From UKL13-3 sp964392775 (lineage in GTDB: Bacteria; Bacteroidota; Bacteroidia; UKL13-3), in contig CAYMRD010000006.1 of NCBI GenBank assembly GCA_964392775.1, positions 1 through 64,000 of the forward strand: a stretch of 64,000 bases of DNA. The letters are read 5' to 3'. Numbering within the stretch: the first letter of the stretch is position 1; the number at the start of each line of letters is the position of its first letter. Both the position numbers and the translations under genes were made by a program. Below are positions 28,902-37,520 of this stretch, piece by piece. Below the pieces are notes generated by a model, which was not told where the DNA came from, did not search any database, and saw only the letters and a program-made list of their open reading frames with translations.

Positions 28902-30163
28902 GCGCTGCGCAACTCAAACAGGGTTATCTCGGGCAAAATACCTACACGTCCGGGATAACCTAAAAATCCATAACCACGGTTTACATAAATTTGTTGTGAA
29001 CCTTCGTTGTATAAACCTGCCCAATGTTTATACAAGTATTGAGAAGGACTCCATTTGATAAACTTGTTTTCAATCCCAAACTGAAAACCATGTGTATGTC
29101 CGCTAAACGTGGCCTGAATATCTTTATACTGTTCCTTTTGTGAAACGATTAAATCAAAATGGGAAGGGTCGTGCGAGAGTAATAGTTTTACAGGAGCATC
29201 CTGCATTTTATCCATTGCCATATCAAGGTCTCCAAACTTTTGAAAACGGCCTTTGTCGCCCCAGTTTTCAACGCCCACCAGCGCCACTCGTTGCCCTCCA
29301 CGTTCCAACATCACATGGTCGTTGCGCATCAAATGCCAGCCTATATCTTTATGAACTTTTACTAAATCCTGAAGATTTTTTTCTTTGGCTGTTACACTAT
29401 CCCATTTCACATAATCGCCATAATCGTGGTTTCCAAAAATACTGAACACGCCCATGGGCGCTTTCACTTCAGCAAAATGATCCATCAGTTCGTAGGCTTC
29501 ATCGGTTTGGTTGTTTACCAGATCTCCCGTAAAAAATACCAGGTCGGGACGTTCGGCCATCAGCATTTGAATGCCTTTGTGTACCGAATCTTTATCAAAC
29601 AGACTTCCCGAATGGATATCAGATAACTGAACAACTTTCAGTCCTTCGAAAGCCGAAGGAAGGTTTTTAAGGTAAAGCGGAATGCGGTGGATGCGGTAAT
29701 CGTAAGCGCCTTTGAAGATTCCTTTGGTTAGCATAACAAGCGGAATGCCACCGGCCAAAGCTCCGGTTGCAGCCAAAAATTGTGCCCTCGAAATTCCTTT
29801 TGATTCAGTGTTTTCTTTTTGCTTAGGAGGAACTATTTTCTGAACAGCCCACCGTATCAACCGTTGCACATCATCTACCAATAAGAAAATGCACTGAATA
29901 AACTTAGCCAGATAAATAATGATTAAGATGGCCGATACATAGGTTCTGAAATACAAGCTGGTTTGCAGGGCTGTGATAAAGATGGTGGACAAAAACAATA
30001 TGGAAATGAAAGCCGTCAGGCTAAAATAAACCGTTTGTATGGTACGCAGTCGTTTATCCGATTGTTTGCGTAATAAGGTTTTCACGCCTTGCCACGAGTA
30101 TAGGTCAACAAGGATAACGAAGATAATGACGGAAAGCGAAACTGCAATTTTATATTCGAGCAT
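28898..30163 (-). CDS. Membrane-anchored calcineurin-like metallophosphoesterase
   Basis: A 421-residue protein from the ATG at 30163 (MLEYKIAVSLSVIIFVILVD). Several N-terminal membrane helices come first, then a further hydrophobic segment after GISRAQFLAATGALAGGIP. The catalytic domain has all phosphoesterase blocks: VQLSDIHSG, FTGDLVNN, FGNHDYGDY, LLSHDPSHFD and FSGHTHGFQFG. It belongs to the YkuE/YaeI type, whose studied members act on phospholipid-type or nucleotide substrates; the substrate here is unknown. The catalytic domain probably faces the periplasm. Divergent from ispE with 46 bp between starts. Confidence 0.88.
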   Translation of the reverse strand: MLEYKIAVSLSVIIFVILVDLYSWQGVKTLLRKQSDKRLRTIQTVYFSLTAFISILFLSTIFITALQTSLYFRTYVSAILIIIYLAKFIQCIFLLVDDVQRLIRWAVQKIVPPKQKENTESKGISRAQFLAATGALAGGIPLVMLTKGIFKGAYDYRIHRIPLYLKNLPSAFEGLKVVQLSDIHSGSLFDKDSVHKGIQMLMAERPDLVFFTGDLVNNQTDEAYELMDHFAEVKAPMGVFSIFGNHDYGDYVKWDSVTAKEKNLQDLVKVHKDIGWHLMRNDHVMLERGGQRVALVGVENWGDKGRFQKFGDLDMAMDKMQDAPVKLLLSHDPSHFDLIVSQKEQYKDIQATFSGHTHGFQFGIENKFIKWSPSQYLYKHWAGLYNEGSQQIYVNRGYGFLGYPGRVGILPEITLFELRSA

Positions 30164-30209
30164 ATTTAAAAAGAATGATGCATTTTGCAACGGTAAAGGT
30201 AGAGAAACG

Positions 30210-31046
30210 ATGATTTGTTTTCCGAATATAAAAATCAATCTGGGTTTGCACGTTATAAATAGGCGAACAGACGGTTTTCATAACATAGAGAGTGTGTTTG
30301 TTCCGGTGAATTGCCACGATATGCTCGAAGTGATTGAAGATGTTCAGTCGGCCAAAGGAGAGATAACCTTCACGGCAACCGGACTTCCGGTGGAAGGTAA
30401 ACCCGAAAACAACTTAATTGTTAAAGCATATAAACTATTGCATACCGATTGTAATCTTCCGGCTGTAAAGGTTCATCTTCATAAGATTATTCCGATGGGA
30501 GCCGGTTTGGGAGGAGGTAGCAGCGATGCTGCCTGGATGATACGGATGCTGAATACAAAATTTGAACTGAACCTTTCGATTGAACGAATGGAATATTATG
30601 CAGCTCAATTGGGAAGTGATTGTGCCTTTTTTATTCGAAATGAGCCTGCTTATTTATTAGGAAAAGGACATGAGTTAGTTCCCTGTAATATTGACTTAAG
30701 CAACTATTATATCGTGCTGCTGTATGCCGGTGTTCACAGCAATACTGCGTTAGCATATCAAAATGTAAGTCCGAGAGGAGAGGTGATTACAGGCAGTTCA
30801 CTTAAAGAATTGTTGCATCAACCTGTTGGCAATTGGAAAGATACTGTGGTAAATGATTTTGAGAAATCAGTCTTTAATACCTTTCCTCAATTAGCAGAGA
30901 TTAAACAAAATTTATACAATACGGGTGCAGTATATGCTTCGATGAGCGGAAGTGGTTCGGCCGTGTTTGGTCTTTATACACAAAAGCCTCTGCTGAATGA
31001 ACAACTGAGGCCTTTGCTATGTTATGAAGGTTGGATGACTGCTTAG
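30210..31046 (+). CDS. ispE: 4-diphosphocytidyl-2-C-methyl-D-erythritol kinase
   Basis: A 278-residue GHMP kinase of the MEP isoprenoid pathway, phosphorylating CDP-ME at the 2-position. Seen: KINLGLHVINRRTDGFHNIE at the N-terminus, the ATP-binding PMGAGLGGGSSDAA loop and the C-terminal YASMSGSGSAVFGLY. The start is the ATG at 30210 (MICFPNIKINLGL), the family-typical beginning; earlier in-frame starts fall inside the phosphoesterase gene. The TAG overlaps the TAA of the convergent T9SS gene. Confidence 0.95.
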   Translation: MICFPNIKINLGLHVINRRTDGFHNIESVFVPVNCHDMLEVIEDVQSAKGEITFTATGLPVEGKPENNLIVKAYKLLHTDCNLPAVKVHLHKIIPMGAGLGGGSSDAAWMIRMLNTKFELNLSIERMEYYAAQLGSDCAFFIRNEPAYLLGKGHELVPCNIDLSNYYIVLLYAGVHSNTALAYQNVSPRGEVITGSSLKELLHQPVGNWKDTVVNDFEKSVFNTFPQLAEIKQNLYNTGAVYASMSGSGSAVFGLYTQKPLLNEQLRPLLCYEGWMTA

Positions 31047-32119
31047 TGTCTTACCACAAATTTAGAAGTTGTGTTTACATGCTCCGATACAATACGTGAG
31101 AAGTAAATGCCATTGTTTAAATCAATGGTTTTAATCACAATATCATTTTGGTCTTTAACAATATTGATAGGTTGATTTGCGATTACTTTTCCTGTAATAT
31201 CTAAGATAACCAAAGTTCCTTTTTCATTATAGTTGCTGGTAAAGGTTATATGCAATTCTTCGTTGGCAGGGTTTGGTTGGATGCTTGAAGCAACAGATTT
31301 AGCTACGGTATTCAAACCTGTTGTTGGTATATCCACTACTTCTGTTACCTGATACTGGAAAGAAGAAACAGTGCCACTTGTATCTAAAGCAGCCTGAGCC
31401 AAAGCATATTTTCTGTCTTTGCCATACCAGGCATAAGCATTTTCGTTTTGATTAAACGATTCGATATTACTCCAAGCACCAAATATTTTGTCTTTTCCTT
31501 CAACCTTAACAGCAATATTTACCAGGTTTTTTACACGTAAAACTTCGGCACTGTCAGCTGTGGTTTTGAGTACACCCCATCCATCAACAGTAGAGGTAAC
31601 GTGAACGTTTACTTCAGCGCGAATGGAATCAAATAAGCTAAAAGGAAAGCCGGATAATCCCAAATCAGCAGGTGTACTTTGGATTTTGGTTGTTGAAGAG
31701 TCCTTCGACTCATCGCCATAATTCAAAGGGAAAGAAACAATATTTAGGGTGCTGTATGATGTGCCGGTCAAATCTGTTGGAACCACCGCTTTAAGATTGT
31801 TTGTGTCAATATTGAAATAAGATTTTCTGTTTGATTCAACAATTGCCAGGTTTGCTTCTTCAGGATGAATTTCCAGAATAGTAGTTGGATCGACAAATAT
31901 GGCCGAATCGAAATAATTAGGCGACACATTGCCGGTGCTAAAGTCCCAGATTTTATCTTCTCCTGCCGCTCCTGCTGAGAAGTTTGAAGCCAGAGTAGTG
32001 TCGTAGGCATACAAAACCTTATCACCCACTTGTCCGAAATCGGACCGGGTAATCATAATTTGGGCATTTGCATTCCATACCAACAGGGTAGGCAATAGTA
32101 AAGTGTATAGTTTTTTCAT
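31043..32119 (-). CDS. Secreted protein with T9SS type A sorting domain
   Basis: A 358-residue protein with a signal peptide (MKKLYTLLLPTLLVWNANAQ) and a C-terminal T9SS type A domain (SIQPNPANEELHITF, GKVIANQPINIVKDQNDI, LNNGIYFSRIV, KFVVRH). The middle 250 residues are beta-rich and unassigned (GQVGDKVLYAYDT, GEDKIWDFSTGNVSPNYFDS), a pattern common in Bacteroidota surface proteins. It should cross the outer membrane through the type IX system and be released or anchored. Function unknown. Confidence 0.85.
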   Translation of the reverse strand: MKKLYTLLLPTLLVWNANAQIMITRSDFGQVGDKVLYAYDTTLASNFSAGAAGEDKIWDFSTGNVSPNYFDSAIFVDPTTILEIHPEEANLAIVESNRKSYFNIDTNNLKAVVPTDLTGTSYSTLNIVSFPLNYGDESKDSSTTKIQSTPADLGLSGFPFSLFDSIRAEVNVHVTSTVDGWGVLKTTADSAEVLRVKNLVNIAVKVEGKDKIFGAWSNIESFNQNENAYAWYGKDRKYALAQAALDTSGTVSSFQYQVTEVVDIPTTGLNTVAKSVASSIQPNPANEELHITFTSNYNEKGTLVILDITGKVIANQPINIVKDQNDIVIKTIDLNNGIYFSRIVSEHVNTTSKFVVRH

Positions 32120-32173
32120 TTGTTTGTCAGTGGTTCTGATTTCTATGATACAATTTTCAGGGAGTACATTGTA

Positions 32174-32818
32174 TTAGGCTTTAACAGCGCGTTTGTTTTT
32201 GATAATCTCAAACACGATGGGCAACAATGAAATTCCGATAATTCCGAATACTACTAACTCAAAGTTTTGTTTAATCCATGGAATGTTTCCGAATGCATAA
32301 CCTACTGTAGTAAGAAGGGTTACCCAAATGATGGCTCCTACGATACAATAGGTGATATAACGCTTGTAGGTCATGCTGCCGATACCTGCCACAAAAGGAG
32401 CAAAGGTGCGCACAATGGGAACAAAGCGGGCAAGAATAATGGTACGGGGGCCATTCTTTTCATAAAAAGCATGGGTCTTGTCCAAATAGTCTTTTCGGAT
32501 GGTAAAAATGCCAAACAACTTAGCGCCTTCTCCTTTTTTCGCTAAATAACGTCCTATAAAATAGTTGGTATTATCACCCAGCAAAGCTGCTGCAATCAAA
32601 GAAACAATGATGACAACCACACTCAGGTTGTTTGCCGGATTGGCTGCCAAAGCACCTGCTGCAAACAGCAACGAATCACCGGGCAGAAAGGGTGTTACTA
32701 CCAATCCTGTTTCGCAAAATACAATCAAAAACAAGAGTAAATACACCAGTGTTCCATAGCTGCTGATAAATGTTTCGAGGTGTTTGTCAATGTGCAGAAC
32801 GAAGTCGATTAATTCCAT
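32174..32818 (-). CDS. DedA family membrane protein
   Basis: A 214-residue polytopic inner-membrane protein of the DedA/VTT superfamily. Diagnostic segments are VTPFLPGDSLLFAAGALAA and ILARFVPIVRTFAPFVAGIG, the re-entrant loop with essential acidic and arginine residues. DedA proteins act in membrane homeostasis, including recycling of undecaprenyl phosphate or other lipid carriers. Same strand as the T9SS gene but separated by 54 bp. Confidence 0.92.
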   Translation of the reverse strand: MELIDFVLHIDKHLETFISSYGTLVYLLLFLIVFCETGLVVTPFLPGDSLLFAAGALAANPANNLSVVVIIVSLIAAALLGDNTNYFIGRYLAKKGEGAKLFGIFTIRKDYLDKTHAFYEKNGPRTIILARFVPIVRTFAPFVAGIGSMTYKRYITYCIVGAIIWVTLLTTVGYAFGNIPWIKQNFELVVFGIIGISLLPIVFEIIKNKRAVKA

Positions 32819-32851
32819 AAATGTGTGGTTCGGTTATTTATGCAATAATCA

Positions 32852-32859
32852 TAACTTTG
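32852..32859 (+). promoter_or_regulatory. -7 box (TAACTTTG) of the small lipoprotein gene
   Basis: A perfect TAnnTTTG box ending 5 bp before the GTG start at 32865, which implies a leaderless or nearly leaderless transcript. Confidence 0.55.
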
Positions 32860-32864
32860 GGGCT

Positions 32865-32981
32865 GTGAAAAAAGTAATAACGCTTTTATTTATTTCGTTG
32901 CTGGCCGTAGTGCTTGTAACAACTCCCGGATGCACAACATCCAAGGGTAAAAAGAAATGTAATTGTCCAAACGGATTCTAG
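32865..32981 (+). CDS. 38-residue cysteine-containing lipoprotein
   Basis: GTG at 32865 opens a tiny protein with a textbook lipoprotein signal (KKVITLLFISLLAVVLVTTP-GC). The mature peptide is only about 16 residues, Cys-Thr-Thr-Ser-Lys then a basic KGKKK run and the tail CNCPNGF. Similar tiny lipoproteins with a C-terminal Cys-x-Cys-Pro tail are, from memory, common in Bacteroidota and usually unnamed. A longer frame from 32784 is not credible, because the promoter box would lie inside it. The glycosyltransferase ATG follows 4 bp after its stop, so the two are co-transcribed. Confidence 0.65.
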   Translation: MKKVITLLFISLLAVVLVTTPGCTTSKGKKKCNCPNGF

Positions 32982-32985
32982 CCTG

Positions 32986-33807
32986 ATGCATCAGCCACTT
33001 ATAAGTATTGTAACTGTTGTATTCAATGCGCAAAATGTGTTGGAGCAAACCCTGCGTTCGGCTATCAGTCAAACCTATACAAATATTGAGTTGATTATTG
33101 TAGACGGAGGTTCCACTGACCGTACACTCGATATCGCCCAGAAATTTTCACAGCATATCGGAACTCTTATTTCTGAAAAGGATAAGGGTATTTATGATGC
33201 CATGAACAAAGGTGTTCAGGCTGCAAAAGGCGAATGGATTTATTTTCTGAATGCCGGAGATTCATTTTTTGATGATAAAGCGCTGTTTGATATTTTTTCG
33301 AAAGAATATGGAGAGGTAGAGTTGATTTATGGAAAGGTTCAAACCATCAATGAACCTACAGGAATCAATTATTTGTTTGGGGCTGAGGCTACTTTTAAGA
33401 GTTTTTACAATAGTTTTCCCATTTGCCATCAGGCAGCCTTTACCCGCAAGGAGGCCTTTACCCGTATTGGTTTGTATGATTTGCGCTACAAGCTGGTAGC
33501 CGATCACCAGTGGTTTGTACGATTTTTTAAAACTACACCCGAAAAAGCATGTTTTGTTAATAGAGTAGTAGCCTTTTATGATATTCAGGGAACCAGTTAC
33601 CATAAACGCATGCAAAGTCAGCGTGAGCTTTTGCACTATGGTCGCGAATTGTTTGAAACGCCCATTTGGGTTGCAAATTACCTGAGGTATCCGCTCATTT
33701 ATCTCAAAGTGTTGATTATTCGTGCATTTCAACAAACGACATTGTTTAAACTGTATCGCAGACTTAAGTTTAAAATAAGCCACAACCAGCAGCAACTGGG
33801 TGTGTGA
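32986..33807 (+). CDS. Family 2 glycosyltransferase
   Basis: A 273-residue GT-A fold enzyme. The N-terminus ISIVTVVFNAQNVLEQTLRS and NIELIIVDGGSTDRTLDI bind the nucleotide sugar, KGIYDAMNKG and FLNAGDSFFD give the DxD-like region, and the acceptor side contains LVADHQWFVRFF. It belongs to the WcaA-like group of polysaccharide or glycolipid transferases. There is no membrane helix, so it is cytosolic or peripheral. The sugar specificity is unknown and there is no polysaccharide cluster around it. Confidence 0.88.
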   Translation: MHQPLISIVTVVFNAQNVLEQTLRSAISQTYTNIELIIVDGGSTDRTLDIAQKFSQHIGTLISEKDKGIYDAMNKGVQAAKGEWIYFLNAGDSFFDDKALFDIFSKEYGEVELIYGKVQTINEPTGINYLFGAEATFKSFYNSFPICHQAAFTRKEAFTRIGLYDLRYKLVADHQWFVRFFKTTPEKACFVNRVVAFYDIQGTSYHKRMQSQRELLHYGRELFETPIWVANYLRYPLIYLKVLIIRAFQQTTLFKLYRRLKFKISHNQQQLGV

Positions 33808-33868
33808 ACAAAATGTATATTTATAGATTGCGAAGCCCCGTAATTTGCAATCCTAACCAACCGAACAC

Positions 33869-34405
33869 ATGATACTATCCGATAAGCGCATTCTGGAGGA
33901 AATTGAAAAAGGAACGATAATGATTGAACCCTTTAAACGTGAATGTTTAGGGACCAATTCTTATGATGTGCATCTGGGACGTTATCTGGCAACATATAAA
34001 GACCGTGTATTGGATGCACGTGAGCATAATAAAATTGAAACGTTTGAGATTCCAACCGAAGGTTTTGTGCTGCAACCCAATACGCTGTATTTGGGTGTAA
34101 CGGCAGAGTATACCGAAACTCATGCCCATGTTCCTTTTTTGGAAGGTAAAAGCAGTACAGGTCGTTTGGGTATTGATATTCATGCTACCGCAGGTAAAGG
34201 AGATGTGGGGTTTTGCAATACATGGACTCTGGAAATTTCGTGCGCACAACCCGTAAGAATTTATGCCGGTATGCCTATCGGGCAGCTGATTTATTTTGTG
34301 GTGGAGGGCGACATTGAAACGATGTACAATACCAAGAAAAACGCGAAGTATAATAAACGAGGTGTTAAGCCGGTAGAGAGCATGATGTGGAAGAATAAGT
34401 TTTAG
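33869..34405 (+). CDS. dcd: dCTP deaminase
   Basis: A 178-residue trimeric deaminase that converts dCTP to dUTP for dTTP synthesis. Seen: MILSDKRILEEIEKG at the start, SYDVHLGRYLATY, the substrate-binding FLEGKSSTGRLGI loop with the catalytic Glu, and HATAGKGDVGFCNTWTLEI. The length fits the family. A strong bidirectional terminator separates it from the convergent purD. Confidence 0.95.
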   Translation: MILSDKRILEEIEKGTIMIEPFKRECLGTNSYDVHLGRYLATYKDRVLDAREHNKIETFEIPTEGFVLQPNTLYLGVTAEYTETHAHVPFLEGKSSTGRLGIDIHATAGKGDVGFCNTWTLEISCAQPVRIYAGMPIGQLIYFVVEGDIETMYNTKKNAKYNKRGVKPVESMMWKNKF

Positions 34406-34417
34406 TCCAATACACTC

Positions 34418-34455
34418 AAAAAAGTCTTCATGTTTCAAGAACATGAAGACTTTTT
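34418..34455. terminator. Bidirectional terminator between dcd and purD
   Basis: An 11-bp perfect stem (GTCTTCATGTT / AACATGAAGAC, loop TCAAG) flanked by an A-run on the left and a T-run on the right, so it works for both convergent genes. Confidence 0.88.
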
Positions 34456-34486
34456 CATTTTATTTAATCTATGGCTTATCCTCTGT

Positions 34487-35764
34487 TTACACAAACTCGT
34501 ACCCAATATCGTTGCGGTAGTATTTGCCTTGGTATTGTATTTTTTCTGCATTGGTAAATGATTTACCCACGGCTTCTTTTACTGTATCACCAAAAGATGT
34601 GATGGCCAATACTCGTCCGCCATTGGTTAATACCTCTCCTTGATCATTGGTTGTGGTTCCGGCATGAAACAATAATGAATCTGAAACATCATCCCATCCG
34701 GTCATTACTCTTCCTTTTGGATAATCACCCGGATACCCTTCGCTCACCAACATCACGGTTACGGCTGTTTCGTTCGATACAATTAACTCATACTTGTCTA
34801 AGGTTCCTGTTCCGGCAGCCAACATCAGCTCGGCAAAATCCGATTCAATACGGGGCAATACCACTTCGGTTTCGGGATCACCCATGCGGCAATTGTATTC
34901 GATTACCTGAGGATCTCCATTATCATTCATCAAGCCTATAAACAAAAAGCCTACATAATGAATGCCTTCGGCTTTTAAGCCGTGAATGGTGGGTTTGATA
35001 ATGCGTTCTTCAACTTTTTGGATAAAGGCTTCATCGGCAAACGGCACAGGTGATACAGCACCCATTCCTCCTGTATTCAAGCCTGCATCACCTACGCCAA
35101 TACGTTTATAGTCTTTGGCCGCAGGTAAAATTTTATAGCTGGTTCCATCGGTTACCACAAATACCGAAAGTTCAATTCCGTTCAAAAATTCTTCAACCAC
35201 TACTTTGCTGCTGGCTGCTCCAAACTTTTGATTCTGAATCATGGCTTCCAGTTCGGCAACAGCTTCTTCATTGCTCTGGCAAATCAATACCCCTTTACCG
35301 GCAGCCAAACCATCGGCTTTAAGCACAACAGGTAACGAATGTGTTTTTACATAGCTTAATCCATCCTGAATATTGGCTGCAGTAAACGTTTCGTAAGCGG
35401 CTGTTGGAATACCGTACTTTTTCATGAAGGCTTTGCTGAAATCTTTGCTGCCCTCCAATTGAGCTCCGGTTTCATCGGGACCCACAAATGGAATAGCAGC
35501 AAGTTTGGTATCGGCAGCAAAATAGTTGCGCATCCCTTTTACCAATGGCTCTTCGGGACCAACAACAATCAGGTTCACATCATTCTCTAAACAAAAAGTT
35601 CCTATTGCGGGAAAGTTGAGCGGATTCAGGGCGATATTGGTGGCTATCTGCGCTGTTCCGGCATTTCCGGGCATCACAAAAAGTTGGTCACATAAATCGC
35701 TTTCTCCAAGTTTATAGGCAAACGCGTGTTCGCGGCCTCCCGATCCAATTACAAGTATATTCAT
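34487..35764 (-). CDS. purD: Phosphoribosylamine--glycine ligase
   Basis: A 425-residue ATP-grasp enzyme of purine synthesis that makes GAR. Seen: MNILVIGSGGREHAFAYKL (N domain), VGPEEPLVKGM, the ATP-grasp pieces VLKADGLAAGKGV and VVEEFLNGIELSVF, NTGGMGAVSPVP, and YNCRMGDPETEVVLPR. The length is normal. A TATATTCG box (35786-35793, minus strand) lies 22 bp upstream. It is divergent from the THUMP methyltransferase gene. Confidence 0.96.
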   Translation of the reverse strand: MNILVIGSGGREHAFAYKLGESDLCDQLFVMPGNAGTAQIATNIALNPLNFPAIGTFCLENDVNLIVVGPEEPLVKGMRNYFAADTKLAAIPFVGPDETGAQLEGSKDFSKAFMKKYGIPTAAYETFTAANIQDGLSYVKTHSLPVVLKADGLAAGKGVLICQSNEEAVAELEAMIQNQKFGAASSKVVVEEFLNGIELSVFVVTDGTSYKILPAAKDYKRIGVGDAGLNTGGMGAVSPVPFADEAFIQKVEERIIKPTIHGLKAEGIHYVGFLFIGLMNDNGDPQVIEYNCRMGDPETEVVLPRIESDFAELMLAAGTGTLDKYELIVSNETAVTVMLVSEGYPGDYPKGRVMTGWDDVSDSLLFHAGTTTNDQGEVLTNGGRVLAITSFGDTVKEAVGKSFTNAEKIQYQGKYYRNDIGYEFV

Positions 35765-35820
35765 CAGCTAATCTGTTTGAGGGGGCGAATATAATACAAA
35801 CAACATCAAGCCTAAAGGTT

Positions 35821-35828
35821 TACCTTTG
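35821..35828 (+). promoter_or_regulatory. -7 box (TACCTTTG) of the THUMP methyltransferase gene
   Basis: A perfect TAnnTTTG box ending 5 bp before three consecutive ATG codons (35834, 35837, 35840), predicting a leader of a few nucleotides at most. Confidence 0.55.
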
Positions 35829-35833
35829 CCAAA

Positions 35834-37027
35834 ATGATGATGAAGCAAGAAATCTTTAATATGGTTGCTAAAACCCAGCAGGGGCTTGAGCCTTTACTGG
35901 CCGCTGAACTGGAAGCACTGGGAGCAACCAGTATTGAGCAGCACAAAAGGGCCGTAAGTTTTGATGGCGATAAAACCCTCTTGTACAAAGCCAACCTGTG
36001 CCTGCGCACTGCGTTGCGCATTTTGATTCCTATTCACCGTTTTGAAGCTGTGAATGAAAGGGAATTATACGAAGGTGTGCAACAGGTGAACTGGGAAGAT
36101 TATATGGATGTGGACGGAACCCTGGCCATTGAAGCCAGTACCAATTCCGACCTGTTCAACCACACCCAGTATGTATCGCTCAAAACAAAAGATGCGATTG
36201 TAGACCAGTTTCGCGAGAAATACGGGGTTCGTCCCAATGTAGATATTAACCAGCCTGACCTGCGTTTGAACCTTCATATTTTCCAGCACCAGTGTACACT
36301 TTCACTTGATGCATCGGGCGAATCGCTGCACCGCAGAGGATACCGTGCCGAAGGAAATCTGGCTCCGCTCAATGAAGTAACGGCAGCAGCCCTCATCCTG
36401 CATACCGGATGGAAAGGCGAAGGTGTTTTTATGGATTGTATGTGTGGTAGCGGAACCATCCTGATTGAAGCCGCCATGATTGCCAAAAACATTCCACCTA
36501 ATTTTATGCGCAAACGTTTTGGGTTTGAAGGCTGGCGGAATTTTGATGCCAAACTTTGGAAACAGGTTAAAGAGGATGCCATGAACGCTATTCACGAAAG
36601 CAAAGCCTCTATTTTGGGCAATGATGCCGTGTTTAAGGTAGTGGAGATCGCCCGTAACAATGCGCGCATTGCAGGATTGGAGAACGATATCAAAATCACC
36701 AATATGCGCTTTGAAGAACAAACACCTCCTGAACCAACAAACGGTGGAATTGTAATTATGAATCCACCTTATGGCGAACGGATTGATATTGGGGAAGCTG
36801 CAGCCTTTTACAAAATGATTGGCGATAAACTCAAAAAAGACTTTTCGGGCTACGATGTATGGTTGCTTTCATCCAATAAAGAAGCCCTCAAAAAAGTTGG
36901 ACTGGCTGCCAGCAAACGTTTGGTGGTATGGAACAGTCAGCTTGAGTGTAAATTCCATAAGTTCGAGATGTACCGCGGCACTAAACGCACTGATAAAGCA
37001 GGTGAAGCCCCGGTTGAAGCAAACTAA
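35834..37027 (+). CDS. THUMP-domain class I SAM-dependent rRNA methyltransferase (RlmL N-terminal type)
   Basis: A 397-residue RNA methyltransferase. The N-terminal THUMP region (EIFNMVAKTQQGLEPLLAAE) is followed by the Rossmann domain, with motif I FMDCMCGSGTILIEAAMIA and the catalytic NPPY motif (IVIMNPPYGERI). This matches the N-terminal half of E. coli RlmL/YcbY, which makes m2G2445 in 23S rRNA, as a stand-alone protein. The C-terminus is lysine- and glutamate-rich. Any of three tandem ATGs may start translation. Confidence 0.9.
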   Translation: MMMKQEIFNMVAKTQQGLEPLLAAELEALGATSIEQHKRAVSFDGDKTLLYKANLCLRTALRILIPIHRFEAVNERELYEGVQQVNWEDYMDVDGTLAIEASTNSDLFNHTQYVSLKTKDAIVDQFREKYGVRPNVDINQPDLRLNLHIFQHQCTLSLDASGESLHRRGYRAEGNLAPLNEVTAAALILHTGWKGEGVFMDCMCGSGTILIEAAMIAKNIPPNFMRKRFGFEGWRNFDAKLWKQVKEDAMNAIHESKASILGNDAVFKVVEIARNNARIAGLENDIKITNMRFEEQTPPEPTNGGIVIMNPPYGERIDIGEAAAFYKMIGDKLKKDFSGYDVWLLSSNKEALKKVGLAASKRLVVWNSQLECKFHKFEMYRGTKRTDKAGEAPVEAN

Positions 37028-37033
37028 CCCTGC

Positions 37034-37462
37034 TGTCAGGCTGAGTTCATCGAAGCCTATTCAAAGAAGTTTATAATCTCAAAACACTTCGGTAAACTCA
37101 GTGGGACAAATTTGTCAGGCTGAGCTTGAAGAAGCCTCTGTCAGGCTGAGTTCATCGAAGCCTACTCAAAGTAGTTCATAATCAAAATCGCACTTCGGTA
37201 AACTCCACTTCGGTAAACTCAGTGGGACAAATTTGTCAGGCTGAGCTTGAAGAAGCCTCTGTCAGGCTGAGTTCATCGAAGCCTACTCAAAGTAGTTCAT
37301 AATCAAAATCGCACTTCGGTAAACTCCACTTCGGTAAACTCAGTGGGACAAGGGTGTCAGGCTGAGTTCACCGAAGCGCTTGTCATACTGAGTTCATCGA
37401 AATATGAGTCTATTTTGAGCATTATCGTTCTATATATCACACTTCGGCAAACTCAGTGTGAC
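37034..37462. repeat. 121-bp tandem repeat array built from an inverted-repeat element
   Basis: Units start with TGTCAGGCTGAGTTCATCGA at 37034, 37139 and 37260; units two and three are 121 bp apart and nearly identical, while the first lacks an internal 15-bp duplication of CACTTCGGTAAACTC. Within each unit TGTCAGGCTGAGTTCATCGA faces CTTCGGTAAACTCAGTGGGA, so each can form a long hairpin. Degenerate arms continue to about 37462. No coding potential. Related arms occur at 60219-60325 and at the right window edge. Confidence 0.9.
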
Positions 37463-37520
37463 AAAATTCCAAACCTTTCTATACAATAATTGTTAGATTT
37501 GTAGACTTATTATCAATAAC

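Noticed and set aside
37034..37462. CRISPR array
   Set aside because: The unit is 121 bp with near-identical whole units and internal inverted arms; there are no short repeats with variable spacers and no cas genes.
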